Shown: in pieces, positions 40,758 to 49,957 of the stretch
How the letters are laid out: each line of letters opens with the position of its first letter
How positions within the stretch are numbered: the stretch's first letter is position 1
Source of the DNA: Arthrobacter pigmenti
Lineage (GTDB): Bacteria; Actinomycetota; Actinomycetes; Actinomycetales; Micrococcaceae
Length of the DNA: 64,000 nucleotides
Direction: 5' to 3'
Assembly (NCBI RefSeq): GCF_011927905.1
Contig: NZ_JAATJL010000001.1
Coordinates: 496,001 to 560,000, forward strand
Notes under the pieces: model-generated
Databases searched by the model: none
What the model saw: only the letters and a program-made list of their open reading frames with translations
Told to the model about the DNA's origin: nothing
Program-made: the position numbers and the translations under genes

Positions 40758-41507
40758 TCAGGTGTCCGCGGCCAGCCGCCGTCGTAATTCTGCTGCTGCC
40801 GGTTGGATTGCGGCGTCATCGGGCAGGGGTTCCCGGCCCCACAGCCAGAGCAGGAGGGTGTTGGGTTCGCCGGCTATGCGGGCGTCGGGGGAGTCGATTC
40901 CCTCACCGGTAATGGTCACCTCGTCCTGCTGCAGGTAGGCGGTCCAGGCGAAGCCCTCGCTTTCGAGGACAACGGTTCCCGTCTTCGACCCGCCGGTATC
41001 CGTTCCGCGTCCGAGCATGACCGTCAGTACTTCATCGATTCCGTCGAGCGCCAAGTCGCCGTCAATTGGCTGAGGCTGGCCGAGCGCGGCTTCGATGTCG
41101 TAGCGGTGGATAGCGGTCTCGTGGGCCAGCCGGCGGATCCAGAACCCCACGGTCTGGTCCTCAACCACCCAGGATTCGGCGACGTCGGCGGGTTCGTGGG
41201 AATCGAACTCGGTGGTGAGCCGCCCGAAGCACGTCTCAAGAATCTCCGCCGGCCCGAGCCGCAGGATCTCCTCCGGAACCCAGCGGCCCTGCGGCTTGAC
41301 CCCGGTGCGGATGGTTTCGGCCTTCTGCAGGTAGACCATCGCAGTGTGCCGCACGAGCTTCTCGATGTCCCAGTCCGGGCACCCGGGAACCTGAGCTGTG
41401 AGCTGACCGTCGGCAGACCGTGTCAGCTCGAGCAGGCGCGAGAAGTCCTCCGCCATGAGCTGCCGGTAGCGGACGTAGGGGAGGGCGTACGGGTAGGCGG
41501 GCTTCAC
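40758..41507 (-). CDS. mycothiol-dependent maleylpyruvate isomerase/DinB-like family protein
   Basis: A 249-residue protein of the TIGR03083 group: RLLELTRSADGQLTAQVPGCPDWDIEKLVRHTA with the Asp and His of the metal site, RRLAHETAIHRYDIEAALG with His-x-x-x-His, and a C-terminal SCP2-like part. Members use mycothiol, the actinobacterial thiol, or act as DinB-like hydrolases. The GTG at 41507 overlaps the stop of the upstream HAD gene and has GGGAG before it. Substrate unknown. Confidence 0.82.
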   Translation of the reverse strand: MKPAYPYALPYVRYRQLMAEDFSRLLELTRSADGQLTAQVPGCPDWDIEKLVRHTAMVYLQKAETIRTGVKPQGRWVPEEILRLGPAEILETCFGRLTTEFDSHEPADVAESWVVEDQTVGFWIRRLAHETAIHRYDIEAALGQPQPIDGDLALDGIDEVLTVMLGRGTDTGGSKTGTVVLESEGFAWTAYLQQDEVTITGEGIDSPDARIAGEPNTLLLWLWGREPLPDDAAIQPAAAELRRRLAADT

Positions 41508-42208
41508 TGGCGGGCTCCCTTGATCAGTTCCGGGACGTCCCCGGCGCGTATGGCGTTGAGCAGTTCGCGTACGTCCCGGTAAACCCGCGCGGCGCCGGCG
41601 TCGCGCAGTTCTGCTTCGCTGGTGCCGCCGGTAGTGACGGCGAGAGTGGGCATGCCGAGCTTGTTCGCGGCGATCACGTCCCACACAGCGTCGCCAACGA
41701 ACACGGCCTCGTCCGGCTTCAGTCCAGCGGTTTCCAGGGCGGCCTCGAGAATGTCGGGGGAGGGCTTGCTGATGCCGGTGTCGGTGGCGTTGGTGGCGCC
41801 GATCAGTGCGGCCTCGGCGTCGAGCACTTGGCGAAGGACCGCCAATTCCTCCTCCGAGGCGGAAGTCGCGAGTACGACGGCGAGACCTGAGTCCGCGCAG
41901 TGCAGCAGTAAGTCGCGGGCGCCGTCGAACGCGCGAAGCGACGGCCACTGGGCTGAGAAGAGGGCGGCGTGGGTGTCCTTGATCGCATCGTCCTGGCCGG
42001 TCTCGCGGTCGGTACCAAGGAGATGCTCGATCAGGGTGGTGCCACCCATTCCGATGGTCCGGTGAATGGCGGACATTGGAACGTCGTGTCCGAAGCGGCG
42101 GAAGGTCTGCCACCAGGCGACAGCGTGGAGGTAGTTGGTGTCGACAAGGGTTCCGTCCACGTCGAAGAGGACGCCGCGCTTGCCGTCGTCGTCGTGCTGT
42201 TCTGCCAT
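41504..42208 (-). CDS. HAD-superfamily phosphatase (beta-phosphoglucomutase/PGP-like)
   Basis: A 234-residue HAD hydrolase. Motif I is LFDVDGTLVDTNY with the nucleophile Asp, motif II VVLATSASEEE, motif III Lys in ISKPSPDILEAAL, and motif IV VFVGDAVWDVIAANKLG. A C1-type helical cap lies between. It dephosphorylates a small sugar phosphate or similar. The ATG at 42208 is the family start. It is cotranscribed with the mycothiol-type protein. Confidence 0.85.
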   Translation of the reverse strand: MAEQHDDDGKRGVLFDVDGTLVDTNYLHAVAWWQTFRRFGHDVPMSAIHRTIGMGGTTLIEHLLGTDRETGQDDAIKDTHAALFSAQWPSLRAFDGARDLLLHCADSGLAVVLATSASEEELAVLRQVLDAEAALIGATNATDTGISKPSPDILEAALETAGLKPDEAVFVGDAVWDVIAANKLGMPTLAVTTGGTSEAELRDAGAARVYRDVRELLNAIRAGDVPELIKGARQ

Positions 42209-42349
42209 GGTGCCGCCTAAATCAAAAGGTGCATGTTCCAACTTTGGTGTACCGCCAACCTTGTCCCAGAAGGAATGCCGGTGTCGAGTTATGCCACCCA
42301 TCCAAGCGGGCAGCTCATTTTTGGGGGACCCGGCTCCTAGGATGAGGGC

Positions 42350-42889
42350 ATGGTTTTGGTGGGAGTGTTTTCGGCATCGCTCGGTGTCTTGGTAGGGACG
42401 GATTGGTTGGAGGTTGTCGGGTCACTTGGTCCGCTCGCCATCCTCCTGGCAGCGGTAATCACCGGCCTCATTGGCTGGAGGACACTGCGGCATTCCAGAC
42501 GGGCTCTGGAGCAGAAGGTCGAGACCGATCGATTGAACCTGGAACAAAGGGCTTTGGCCGATCAGAAGAACCAGTGGTGGGAGCGTGTCCAATGGGCTCT
42601 CGACTCCGCTTTCTCGGATACCCCGGAACGCCAGGCAGCCGGCATCGCCATGATCCGCGTACTCAGCCAGGCCGAGTGGCTGACGGAGGAAGAAATCATG
42701 CTGCTTGATGCAGCGTGGCAGGAGGAGCTCGACGAGGACGATGAGGAGATGTTCGCCTACGAACCACCACTATTCAGCCGTGAGGTAGAAGCGAACGGGC
42801 ATGCTGTGGACGGTTATCAGCATATTGGGGACAATGGAGAGCAAGACGAACCAGAGGAGACCGACCGTGGGCGAGGCTCTACACGCTGA
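42350..42889 (+). CDS. hypothetical membrane-anchored protein with acidic tail
   Basis: A 179-residue protein. One hydrophobic hairpin is near the N-terminus (VLVGVFSASLGVLVGTDWL and GPLAILLAAVITGLIGWRTL). A coiled coil follows (SRRALEQKVETDRLNLEQRA), then a conserved-looking SAFSDTPERQAAGIAMIRVLSQAEWLTEEE segment and a strongly acidic tail (EELDEDDEE). The WERVQWALD..TPERQAAG pattern is seen in actinobacterial hypothetical proteins near phage or toxin genes, but I cannot name a family. Its end overlaps the next small gene. Confidence 0.6.
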   Translation: MVLVGVFSASLGVLVGTDWLEVVGSLGPLAILLAAVITGLIGWRTLRHSRRALEQKVETDRLNLEQRALADQKNQWWERVQWALDSAFSDTPERQAAGIAMIRVLSQAEWLTEEEIMLLDAAWQEELDEDDEEMFAYEPPLFSREVEANGHAVDGYQHIGDNGEQDEPEETDRGRGSTR

Positions 42890-43055
42890 TCGGACACGTT
42901 CCGCAGACGCAACTCACGAGCAGAGCGCTGCCCCGCTGACCCGGTCCGAGCGCCGGGTGAAGGTGGAGGCTGCCAAACTTCGGGTCGTCCTGGATCAGCG
43001 GCTTGGACGTGCCACGCCGGAATGGGTTAATGTGCTCGCCGAAGAGAAGCTATAA
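42834..43055 (+). CDS. small basic hypothetical protein
   Basis: A 73-residue protein that starts inside the end of the previous gene in another frame, with GGGG before the ATG. The C-terminal half, LTRSERRVKVEAAKLRVVLDQRLGRATPEWV, is helical and basic. The overlap suggests translational coupling with the membrane-anchored protein. Family unknown. The SNF2 helicase gene begins 50 bases later. Confidence 0.5.
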   Translation: MESKTNQRRPTVGEALHADRTRSADATHEQSAAPLTRSERRVKVEAAKLRVVLDQRLGRATPEWVNVLAEEKL

Positions 43056-43104
43056 CTCCAGCTTCGCTCGATACCCGTTAATCTTCATTGGTATCGTTTC
43101 CCGG

Positions 43105-46100
43105 GTGCCTTTCTCTGCTCCTCCCATCGCCAGCGCGGGACAGATCCGCAGCCTGGTTGGCGAATCCAGTTTCAAGCGCGGCAGCACATATGCTCGCAAA
43201 GGTTCGGCTTACGACCTCGCCTGGAACGCTAAATTCACTGAGTTGAGCGGGAAGGTCCAGGGTTCGCACGGCTCCGCTTACCGGACAACCGTGAAGTTCT
43301 CGACTTCCGAGCTCACCCCGGGCCCGTCGTATGGTGTCTGTACCTGCCCGATGCGCAGCAACTGCAAGCATGTCGCCGCGCTGCTCCTGACACACGGTGC
43401 GGAATCGCCCGAAGTCGAGAAGCCAGCCAAGCCCGCCGCTCAAATCAAGAGCCGGACAAAGGCTCCGAAGCAACGCGTCGCACGCGCTCCGCAGTCGCCC
43501 GCCTGGCGACGGCAGTTGGACTCACTGGTGGGGGCGCCAAAGGCAGTTTCCAGCAGATCCTACTCTGCCAGCGGATACGGCGCGCGTTATCTGGGGCGCG
43601 CTGTGCCACTGGCAGTGCATTTCGAGTTGCGTCAGGATCCGTCTGATCCTCGTTCGATGAGCCTTTATGTTAAACCGCTTCAGCTCAGTGACAGTGGGAA
43701 CTGGATCGCGGGCCAGCTACGATGGGACATCTTCCAGGGCGGACACTCCAGCGGCTACAACGAAGCGCACTGGGATTGGATGCGGACCTTCACTCTCATA
43801 GGCCGCCGAGGGTACAACTACGGTTACGGCCGCGATCAGACGATGAAGCTGAGTGACTTCAAAAACCCGCTGCTGTGGGACCTGCTTGCGCAGGCACGTC
43901 AAGCAGGAGTGAAGCTGCTCGGGGCCGACAAAGTGCAGACAGTTACCCTTTGCAAATCAGTGTCAGTGCATCTGGACGTCGTTTCTGATGGCAGCGGCCT
44001 GAGTCTGAGCCCTTATGCCGAGATCGACGGCGAGGCGCTTGATCCAACTGCTCTCGGGGTTATCGGATCGCCTGCGCACGGTCTCTTTTTCTGGAACAAC
44101 GAGGAAGCGCGCCGTTCTCTGACCGGTAGGCACATTACGCTTGCTCCCACAACGGGTCCGCTCCACGAAGCACTCAGTTCTTTGATCGCCGCGCGCGAGC
44201 CGCTGCAGATTCCCGACGCCGGCCGCCAAGCGTTCCTGGACGATTACTATCCGCAGCTTCGTCATCGGATCAGCGTCATCTCACGCGACGGCTCCGTAGC
44301 ACTTCCCGACATCGCGCCGCCCGCACTGTTGCTCACCATCACCTACACGCCTGCCCCGCCGTCGTCGGGGATGCGTTCCCGACACAAGCAGGACAGCCCG
44401 CAGGGACACATAACGCTTAGTTGGTCCTGGGAATACATGTTCGGTAGAACGACGACGACGCACCCGCTGCTCGACGACGGCACCGGCTACCGCGACCGAA
44501 CGGCAGAATCCGAAACGCTGGCCGCAGTGGCCGGACTGCTTGATGGCTTCCGTGCGGTCTGGTACGAAGCGTTTCCCAGGCCGGACGAGGGTTTCCCGGG
44601 CCGGTCAGCGCCGATCGAACTGCATGGCGTGGCCGCCGCCCGTTTTGTCGCTGAACTGGTGCCGGCATTAGGCGCCCTCGAACAGCTCGTGCGCGTGGTG
44701 CAGAGCGACGATGTCCCGGACTACACCGAGTTAACTGACCGGCCGCAAGTCTCGGTGCGAACTGCGGAGACCGAGGACCGTGACTGGTTTGATCTTGGCG
44801 TCAGCGTGTCCCTCGGCGGCTTTGACGTTCCTTTCGTTGACTTGTTCCGTGCGCTGGCCCTTGACGAACCACATCTGCTGTTGCCGGGCGGCGGATACTT
44901 TGCGCTGAATCAACCGGAGTTCGAGCAACTCCGAAAGCTCATCGAAGAAGCGCGGTCACTACAGGAGAAGGACGACGACGGACTGCGGATCAGCCGCTTC
45001 CAGGCTGGCCTGTGGGAGGACTTCACGGAACTCGCGGCGAGTACGGAGCAGGCCGAGTCATGGCGGGCATCGGTGAGTGCTCTACTTGAGCTCTCCGAGG
45101 TGCCCGTCAGGGACGTGCCCGGCGGAATCGACGCGGTGCTGCGTCCGTACCAACTGGAAGGCTTCAGCTGGCTCGCCTTCCTTTGGGAGCATGGGCTGGG
45201 CGGCGTTCTCGCCGATGATATGGGGTTGGGGAAGACACTGCAGACCCTGGCGCTGATCGCTCATACCAGGGAAGTGGGCCACGAAACCCGCCCGTTCCTC
45301 GTTGTTGCTCCTACCTCAGTGGTGCCGAACTGGGCCGCCGAGGCGCACCGGTTCGCGCCACACCTGCGAACGGGAGCCGTGATGGATACCCTGCGTCGTA
45401 GCGGCGCCGATCCGGCCGGGCTGGCGGGCGGGAACGACGTCGTCGTTGTCTCCTACACCCTCTTCCGGCTGGATTACGAGGCCTACTCCGCACAGGAGTG
45501 GGCGGGGTTGATCCTGGACGAGGCCCAGTTCGTCAAGAATCCGCTGACCAGGGCCAGCCAAAACGCCCGGAGCTTTCCCGCGCCATTCAAACTTGCAATC
45601 ACCGGCACCCCGATGGAGAACAATCTGATGGAGCTGTGGTCGCTCTTCGCGATTGCTGCCCCGGGGCTCTTCCCGAGCTCCAGGAAATTCGCCGAGTACT
45701 ACCAGCGGCCAATTGAGAAGGACTCCGACGCAGAGCGGCTGGCGCAGCTGAGGTGCAGAATCCGGCCCCTGATCACCCGACGGACAAAAGAGCTGGTCGC
45801 CAAGGACCTGCCGCCGAAGCAGGAGCAGGTGCTGGAGCTTGAGTTGGCACCGCGGCACCGAACCGTCTACCAAAGGCATCTGCAGCGCGAACGCCAGAAG
45901 GTGCTTGGTCTGCTGGACGATATGAACAAGAACCGCTTCGAGATTTTCCGTTCCCTGACGATGCTGCGCAGGCTGAGCCTGGACGCTTCGCTGGTCGATG
46001 AAAAGTACGCGTCGGTGCCTTCGAGCAAACTGGATGCCTTGTTCGAGCAGCTTGAAGACATTGTCGCTGAGGGACATCGCGCGCTGATCTTCAGTCAGTT

Positions 46101-46524
46101 CACAAGCTTCCTGGGTAAAGCAGCCGAGCGGCTTGAGGCGGCAGGCGTGGAGTATGCGTACCTGGATGGCAAGACCCGCCGTCGCGCCCAGGTGGTTGAG
46201 AAGTTCAAGTCAGGTCAGGCTCCGGTGTTCCTGATCAGTCTCAAGGCCGGCGGATTCGGGCTCAACCTTGCCGAAGCGGATTACTGCTTCCTGCTGGATC
46301 CCTGGTGGAACCCGGCCAGTGAAAACCAGGCAGTGGACCGCGCGCACAGGATCGGTCAGAAGCGCAACGTGATGGTCTACCGGCTGGTGGCAAAGGACAC
46401 CATCGAAGAAAAGGTGATGGCGTTGAAGGAGAAGAAGGCCAAGCTCTTCACCGCTGTGATGGACGACGACGCCATGTTCTCCTCCGCTCTCACGGCCAGC
46501 GATGTGCGGAGCCTGTTCGAGTAG
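43105..46524 (+). CDS. SWIM zinc-finger SNF2-family helicase, second copy
   Basis: A 1,139-residue paralogue of the protein at 9349-12597, with the same order. The SWIM motif CTCPMRSNCKHVAALLL is near residues 78-94, followed by a long variable middle region. Walker A DDMGLGKT is near 704-711, DEAQFVKN near 804, and SLKAGGFGLNLAEADYCFLLD with RAHRIGQ in the second lobe. The motor halves of the two copies are very similar and the N-terminal halves clearly diverged. The GTG at 43105 begins the conserved part; it has no ribosome binding site, but a -10-like TATCGT ends 7 bases upstream, consistent with a leaderless mRNA. Confidence 0.88.
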   Translation: MPFSAPPIASAGQIRSLVGESSFKRGSTYARKGSAYDLAWNAKFTELSGKVQGSHGSAYRTTVKFSTSELTPGPSYGVCTCPMRSNCKHVAALLLTHGAESPEVEKPAKPAAQIKSRTKAPKQRVARAPQSPAWRRQLDSLVGAPKAVSSRSYSASGYGARYLGRAVPLAVHFELRQDPSDPRSMSLYVKPLQLSDSGNWIAGQLRWDIFQGGHSSGYNEAHWDWMRTFTLIGRRGYNYGYGRDQTMKLSDFKNPLLWDLLAQARQAGVKLLGADKVQTVTLCKSVSVHLDVVSDGSGLSLSPYAEIDGEALDPTALGVIGSPAHGLFFWNNEEARRSLTGRHITLAPTTGPLHEALSSLIAAREPLQIPDAGRQAFLDDYYPQLRHRISVISRDGSVALPDIAPPALLLTITYTPAPPSSGMRSRHKQDSPQGHITLSWSWEYMFGRTTTTHPLLDDGTGYRDRTAESETLAAVAGLLDGFRAVWYEAFPRPDEGFPGRSAPIELHGVAAARFVAELVPALGALEQLVRVVQSDDVPDYTELTDRPQVSVRTAETEDRDWFDLGVSVSLGGFDVPFVDLFRALALDEPHLLLPGGGYFALNQPEFEQLRKLIEEARSLQEKDDDGLRISRFQAGLWEDFTELAASTEQAESWRASVSALLELSEVPVRDVPGGIDAVLRPYQLEGFSWLAFLWEHGLGGVLADDMGLGKTLQTLALIAHTREVGHETRPFLVVAPTSVVPNWAAEAHRFAPHLRTGAVMDTLRRSGADPAGLAGGNDVVVVSYTLFRLDYEAYSAQEWAGLILDEAQFVKNPLTRASQNARSFPAPFKLAITGTPMENNLMELWSLFAIAAPGLFPSSRKFAEYYQRPIEKDSDAERLAQLRCRIRPLITRRTKELVAKDLPPKQEQVLELELAPRHRTVYQRHLQRERQKVLGLLDDMNKNRFEIFRSLTMLRRLSLDASLVDEKYASVPSSKLDALFEQLEDIVAEGHRALIFSQFTSFLGKAAERLEAAGVEYAYLDGKTRRRAQVVEKFKSGQAPVFLISLKAGGFGLNLAEADYCFLLDPWWNPASENQAVDRAHRIGQKRNVMVYRLVAKDTIEEKVMALKEKKAKLFTAVMDDDAMFSSALTASDVRSLFE

Positions 46525-46565
46525 AGAGGCTTTGACGTGACCCCGAGGAAACATCTATGCTTTTC

Positions 46566-46577
46566 TGAATCGATTCA
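46566..46577. promoter_or_regulatory. TGAATCGATTCA palindrome (LacI-type operator candidate)
   Basis: A perfect 12-bp palindrome 57 bases upstream of the MHS transporter start. Its central CG and length fit operators of LacI-family repressors. No LacI gene is in the window. Confidence 0.45.
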
Positions 46578-46634
46578 ATCAGTCGGAGTGAACCAGATCC
46601 GACTCCTTGCCAATGGCGACGAAGGAAACTAGCA

Positions 46635-47999
46635 ATGAGTAGAACGCCCACCGGAGAAATCAGTCCGCTCCGCGAGGCCGGCGTCGGCCAGAGGGATCCG
46701 CGGAGAGCCGCGATGAGCGGTTGGATCGGAAGCGCACTCGAGTACTACGACTTCGCGTTGTACGGGCTCGCCGCGACCCTCATCTTCCCGGCAATCTTCT
46801 TCCCGTCCGAGAATCCGACCGTCGGAATCATCGCCTCCCTCGCCACCTACGCCGTGGGGTACGTTGCACGTCCGATCGGCGCGGTTGTCCTCGGTGCGTA
46901 CGGAGACCGGCACGGGCGCAAGCACGTGCTCGTCTTCGCGATGCTGCTCATGGGGTTCGCGACGTTCGCCGTCGGCCTCCTGCCGACGTACGCGCAGGTC
47001 GGCCTTCTCGCGCCTGTGTTGCTGGTGGTCCTCCGCCTGATCCAGGGGTTCGCGGTTGCGGGCGAACTCGGCGGCGCCAGCGCGATGATTGTTGAGCATT
47101 CCCCCGATGCCAGGCGCGGCTTCTTCGCGAGTTTCAGCCTTCAGGGCACGCAGGTCGGTTCCATCCTGGCTACCGGCGTTCTGCTTACTCTCGCCGCCAT
47201 CCTTCCCGATGAGCAGTTCGAGACCTGGGGCTGGCGCATCCCGTTCCTGCTCAGTGCTGTCGTGATCCTCGCCGGGTACTACATTCGCAGGCGGGTGCAG
47301 GAGCCTCCGGCATACCAGGCACAGGCCGACAGCGGCGAGACGAAGCGACGGTTCCCGCTGATCGAACTGCTGCGTAGCTACCCATGGGTGGTGCTTCGTT
47401 GCGTCATCATGACTTTCACCAATGTCATCGGTATGGCGACGCTCATCTTCGGGGTGTCCTACGCGACGCAGGACGGCTACGGCATCGGGTACTCAAGCGA
47501 TGATTTCCTCTGGGTAACCCTGGTGGCGAACGTGGTCGCCGTACTGACAATTCCGGTATTCGGCGGACTGTCCGACAAGATCGGCCGCCGCGCATTGATG
47601 GTGGCCGGCGGGCTCGGCGGTGGTCTGCTTGCGGGCGGTTACCTGTGGGCTATCGAGCAGAGGAGCCTGCTGCTGGTCTTCGTGTGCGTCGTGATTGTGC
47701 AGGGGCTCCTTTTCCAGATGTGGAACGCAACCTTCGCCACGTTCTTCCAGGAGCAGTTCCCGATGCGCATCCGTGTGACCGGGTTCGCGGTGTCGCAGAA
47801 CGTCGGCCTCATGATCGCATCATTCTTCCCGAGCATCTTCACAGCGATCGCCCCGCCCGGTTCCGAGAATGTTCCGATGGTCATCGGGCTGACCACGTTC
47901 GGCATCTGCCTGATCGCGGCGGTGGCTACGCTTCTGTCGCCTGATACCAGGAGCAAGTCGCTCGAGGACCTGGAAGGTTCCCCGGCGCGCGGCGCCTAG
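46635..47999 (+). CDS. MFS transporter, metabolite:H+ symporter (MHS) type
   Basis: A 454-residue 12-helix transporter. The MHS signature is clear: SGWIGSALEYYDFALYGLAA in helix 1, VARPIGAVVLGAYGDRHGRKHVLVFAMLLMG between helices 2 and 3, RLIQGFAVAGELGGASAMIVEHSPDARRGFFAS, and WGWRIPFLLSAVVI. Substrates in this group are carboxylates such as shikimate, citrate, ketoglutarate or proline/betaine. GAAGGAAAC precedes the ATG. The gene is monocistronic, overlapping a convergent gene by four bases. Confidence 0.88.
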   Translation: MSRTPTGEISPLREAGVGQRDPRRAAMSGWIGSALEYYDFALYGLAATLIFPAIFFPSENPTVGIIASLATYAVGYVARPIGAVVLGAYGDRHGRKHVLVFAMLLMGFATFAVGLLPTYAQVGLLAPVLLVVLRLIQGFAVAGELGGASAMIVEHSPDARRGFFASFSLQGTQVGSILATGVLLTLAAILPDEQFETWGWRIPFLLSAVVILAGYYIRRRVQEPPAYQAQADSGETKRRFPLIELLRSYPWVVLRCVIMTFTNVIGMATLIFGVSYATQDGYGIGYSSDDFLWVTLVANVVAVLTIPVFGGLSDKIGRRALMVAGGLGGGLLAGGYLWAIEQRSLLLVFVCVVIVQGLLFQMWNATFATFFQEQFPMRIRVTGFAVSQNVGLMIASFFPSIFTAIAPPGSENVPMVIGLTTFGICLIAAVATLLSPDTRSKSLEDLEGSPARGA

Positions 48000-48352
48000 C
48001 GCCAGAACACCGCCACAACGATGTTCAGCAGCGTCAGTCCGCCAATAACACCCAGAATGACGGACGGCCCGGCGTCCTTCTTTCGGTTGAGAAAGGCCAG
48101 TACGACGACGGCGACCATCACCAGCAGCTTCACCGCGATTTTGAGGTTGTCGACTTCCGCGAGGTCGCCTGCTTCGATGACGCCGACGAGTCCGAGCCCG
48201 GTGACCAGTTGCAGCCAGCTGCCGTGAAGAATGCCGGGAGTCACCACGGCGCCGCCGGTGCGCATGCTGCGGATCTGGGCAAGCACGCCGCCGAGGATCG
48301 CGGCCAGGCCAACGAAGTGCAGGACGAGAAGCAGGTTGCGGAGCAATTCCAT
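47996..48352 (-). CDS. hypothetical four-helix membrane protein
   Basis: A 118-residue protein with four hydrophobic segments: LLLVLHFVGLAAILGGVLAQ, HGSWLQLVTGLGLVGVIEA, KLLVMVAVVVLAFLN and VILGVIGGLTLLNIVVAVFW. The HFxGLAAxxGG and N-x-K-I-A-V-K segments are shared with a small actinobacterial family whose role I do not know. A diverged copy of its last 20 codons exists at 49841-49905, beyond the ATPase gene. It is convergent with the MHS transporter. Confidence 0.65.
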   Translation of the reverse strand: MELLRNLLLVLHFVGLAAILGGVLAQIRSMRTGGAVVTPGILHGSWLQLVTGLGLVGVIEAGDLAEVDNLKIAVKLLVMVAVVVLAFLNRKKDAGPSVILGVIGGLTLLNIVVAVFWR

Positions 48353-48422
48353 TGGAATAGCTTAAGCATCTGTCTACGCACTAGTGATTAGTGTGACCGC
48401 GGCCAGGGCTTGTTAGGGTTGC

Positions 48423-48521
48423 TGCAAACCTACGAACTTAGTGTTGCGAATCTACGAAAAGTTATATGCAAACCTACCGAGTTCTTGTTGCGAATCTACG
48501 AAGAAGCACTTAGATTCGTAG
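48423..48521 (+). repeat. four 22-bp tandem repeats plus an inverted half-site before the ATPase
   Basis: Units start at 48423, 48445, 48467 and 48489, exactly 22 bases apart, each opening TGCRAAYCTAC and continuing GAA (CGA in unit 3). Units 1 and 3 read TGCAAACC, units 2 and 4 TGCGAATC. After unit 4 the complement of the core, TTAGATTCGTAG, occupies 48510-48521, one base before the GTG start at 48523. The spacing equals two DNA turns, as expected for cooperative binding on one face. Confidence 0.85.
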
Positions 48522-48522
48522 T

Positions 48523-49788
48523 GTGCCTGACCTGATACGCCGCAATGTTCATTCGTATGCCCAGGACGTCCTTAACGCATTTCCGGTGCTGTTGGTCCAA
48601 GGGGCCAGACAGGTGGGTAAGAGTACTTTCGCCCAAATGGTGACGGCAGGCACCCCGTCTCGGACAGTGACTCTCGACAGTGAGGAGACGCGAGCGGCTG
48701 CAGAGGCAGACGCACCGGGTTTCGTTCAGCAGCACCCGCAAGGGACACTGGTCATCGACGAAATCCAGCGGATGCCGAGCCTGACTTTGGCGATCAAAGC
48801 CACTGTTGATGAGGATCGCAGACCTGGACGGTTTCTATTGACCGGTTCCTCGAATTTGCTGCACCATCGCGGCATACAGGACAGTCTCGCCGGGCGGGCT
48901 GCGTCAATCGATCTGTTTGGGCTGAGCATCGGTGAACTGCACGGCAGGAAAGATGACCTCGTGGGGACTCTTGTCGGGTCGTTGAAGGACTCTGCGCCGG
49001 CCTCTTTTTCGACGAACTGGGAGCGAAGGCGAACCGTCGACAGCATTTGTGCAGGCTCTTACCCTGGCTTGATCCAATTGAGCGGGCGATTGCATTCGAC
49101 TTGGGTGGACAGCTACCTGCAGCGGGTTATCGAACGGGACGCCACCGACCTCCGAACCGTATACCAGCCCGCTCGATTGAAGTCGCTGCTGAGATTGATT
49201 GCGGCGAACCAGTCCGGGGAGCTTGTGAAAGCACGCTTGGCAGAGCAGGCCGGCCTACCAGCGACATCGATCACGGCTTATCTGGATCTGCTCGGGTCGC
49301 TGTATCTGGTGCATACGGTTGAGCCATGGACGCCCAACCTGACGAAGCGGGAGGTTGGGCGTCCCAAGAGTCTGGTCACGGACTCGGGAGTGGCTGCACG
49401 ATTGAACGGAGCCTCAGCCGCCCGATTGCAGGATGTCTCTTCAGCTGACCATCTAGGCGGCTTGTTGGAGGGGTTCGTTACGGCAGAGCTTCTGAAGCAG
49501 CAAACCTGGACGTCCGAGCCATTTCGACTGTTCCATTTCCGCGATCGAACGGGAGCGGAAGTTGATCTTGTCATCGAACTGGACGACGGCTCAGTCATAG
49601 GTATAGAGGTCAAGTCGTCCACCTCTTTCAACGCCAAGCAATTTACGGGGCTCAAGTTCCTGAGAGACAACCTTGGGGACCGTTTCCTCGGCGGAGTGGT
49701 CCTGAACACCGGTCAACGTGGTTACCGATTCGCCGAGAAGTTATGGGGGCTTCCCGTTGCCGCACTATGGGAGCCGCTAAGCGGGTAG
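48523..49788 (+). CDS. AAA ATPase with DUF4143 C-terminal domain
   Basis: A 421-residue protein. The P-loop GARQVGKST is near residues 27-35 and Walker B LVIDEIQRMP near 76-85, followed by FLLTGSSNLL (sensor 1), LAGRAASIDLFGLSIGE, and a winged-helix part LVKARLAEQAGLPATSITAYLDLLGSLYLV. The DUF4143 end contains GAEVDLVIELDDGSVIGIEVK, the Asp and Glu-x-Lys pattern of a PD-(D/E)xK nuclease fold. Physiological role of this family is unknown. The GTG follows the repeat array directly; no ribosome binding site is visible. It is a distant relative of the protein at 50937-52196. Confidence 0.88.
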   Translation: MPDLIRRNVHSYAQDVLNAFPVLLVQGARQVGKSTFAQMVTAGTPSRTVTLDSEETRAAAEADAPGFVQQHPQGTLVIDEIQRMPSLTLAIKATVDEDRRPGRFLLTGSSNLLHHRGIQDSLAGRAASIDLFGLSIGELHGRKDDLVGTLVGSLKDSAPASFSTNWERRRTVDSICAGSYPGLIQLSGRLHSTWVDSYLQRVIERDATDLRTVYQPARLKSLLRLIAANQSGELVKARLAEQAGLPATSITAYLDLLGSLYLVHTVEPWTPNLTKREVGRPKSLVTDSGVAARLNGASAARLQDVSSADHLGGLLEGFVTAELLKQQTWTSEPFRLFHFRDRTGAEVDLVIELDDGSVIGIEVKSSTSFNAKQFTGLKFLRDNLGDRFLGGVVLNTGQRGYRFAEKLWGLPVAALWEPLSG

Positions 49789-49840
49789 TCGGTTGGGCTC
49801 CTCTGGACGCAGGGAACCGCCCGCAAGTTCGGGTACGCGA

Positions 49841-49905
49841 TCAACCCCAGAACACGGTGACGATGATGTTCAGCAGCGTCAGCCCGCCTATGATCCCGAG
49901 AATTG
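49841..49905 (-). pseudogene. 3' fragment of a paralogue of the membrane protein at 47996
   Basis: The minus strand reads ILGIIGGLTLLNIIVTVFWG and then stop, matching the end ILGVIGGLTLLNIVVAVFWR of the intact gene. DNA identity over about 60 bases is roughly 80 percent, so it is not a fresh copy. No more of the gene is present. It flanks the ATPase module on the side opposite to the intact gene. Confidence 0.7.
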
Positions 49906-49957
49906 GGTGGCACAGTCATGGCACCGCCTAATGGGCGAAAACCGTGCTCAACGCTAG

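Noticed and set aside
48423-48521. Possible CRISPR array
   Set aside because: Units are contiguous 22-bp repeats without unique spacers, and they end at a start codon; no cas genes are present.
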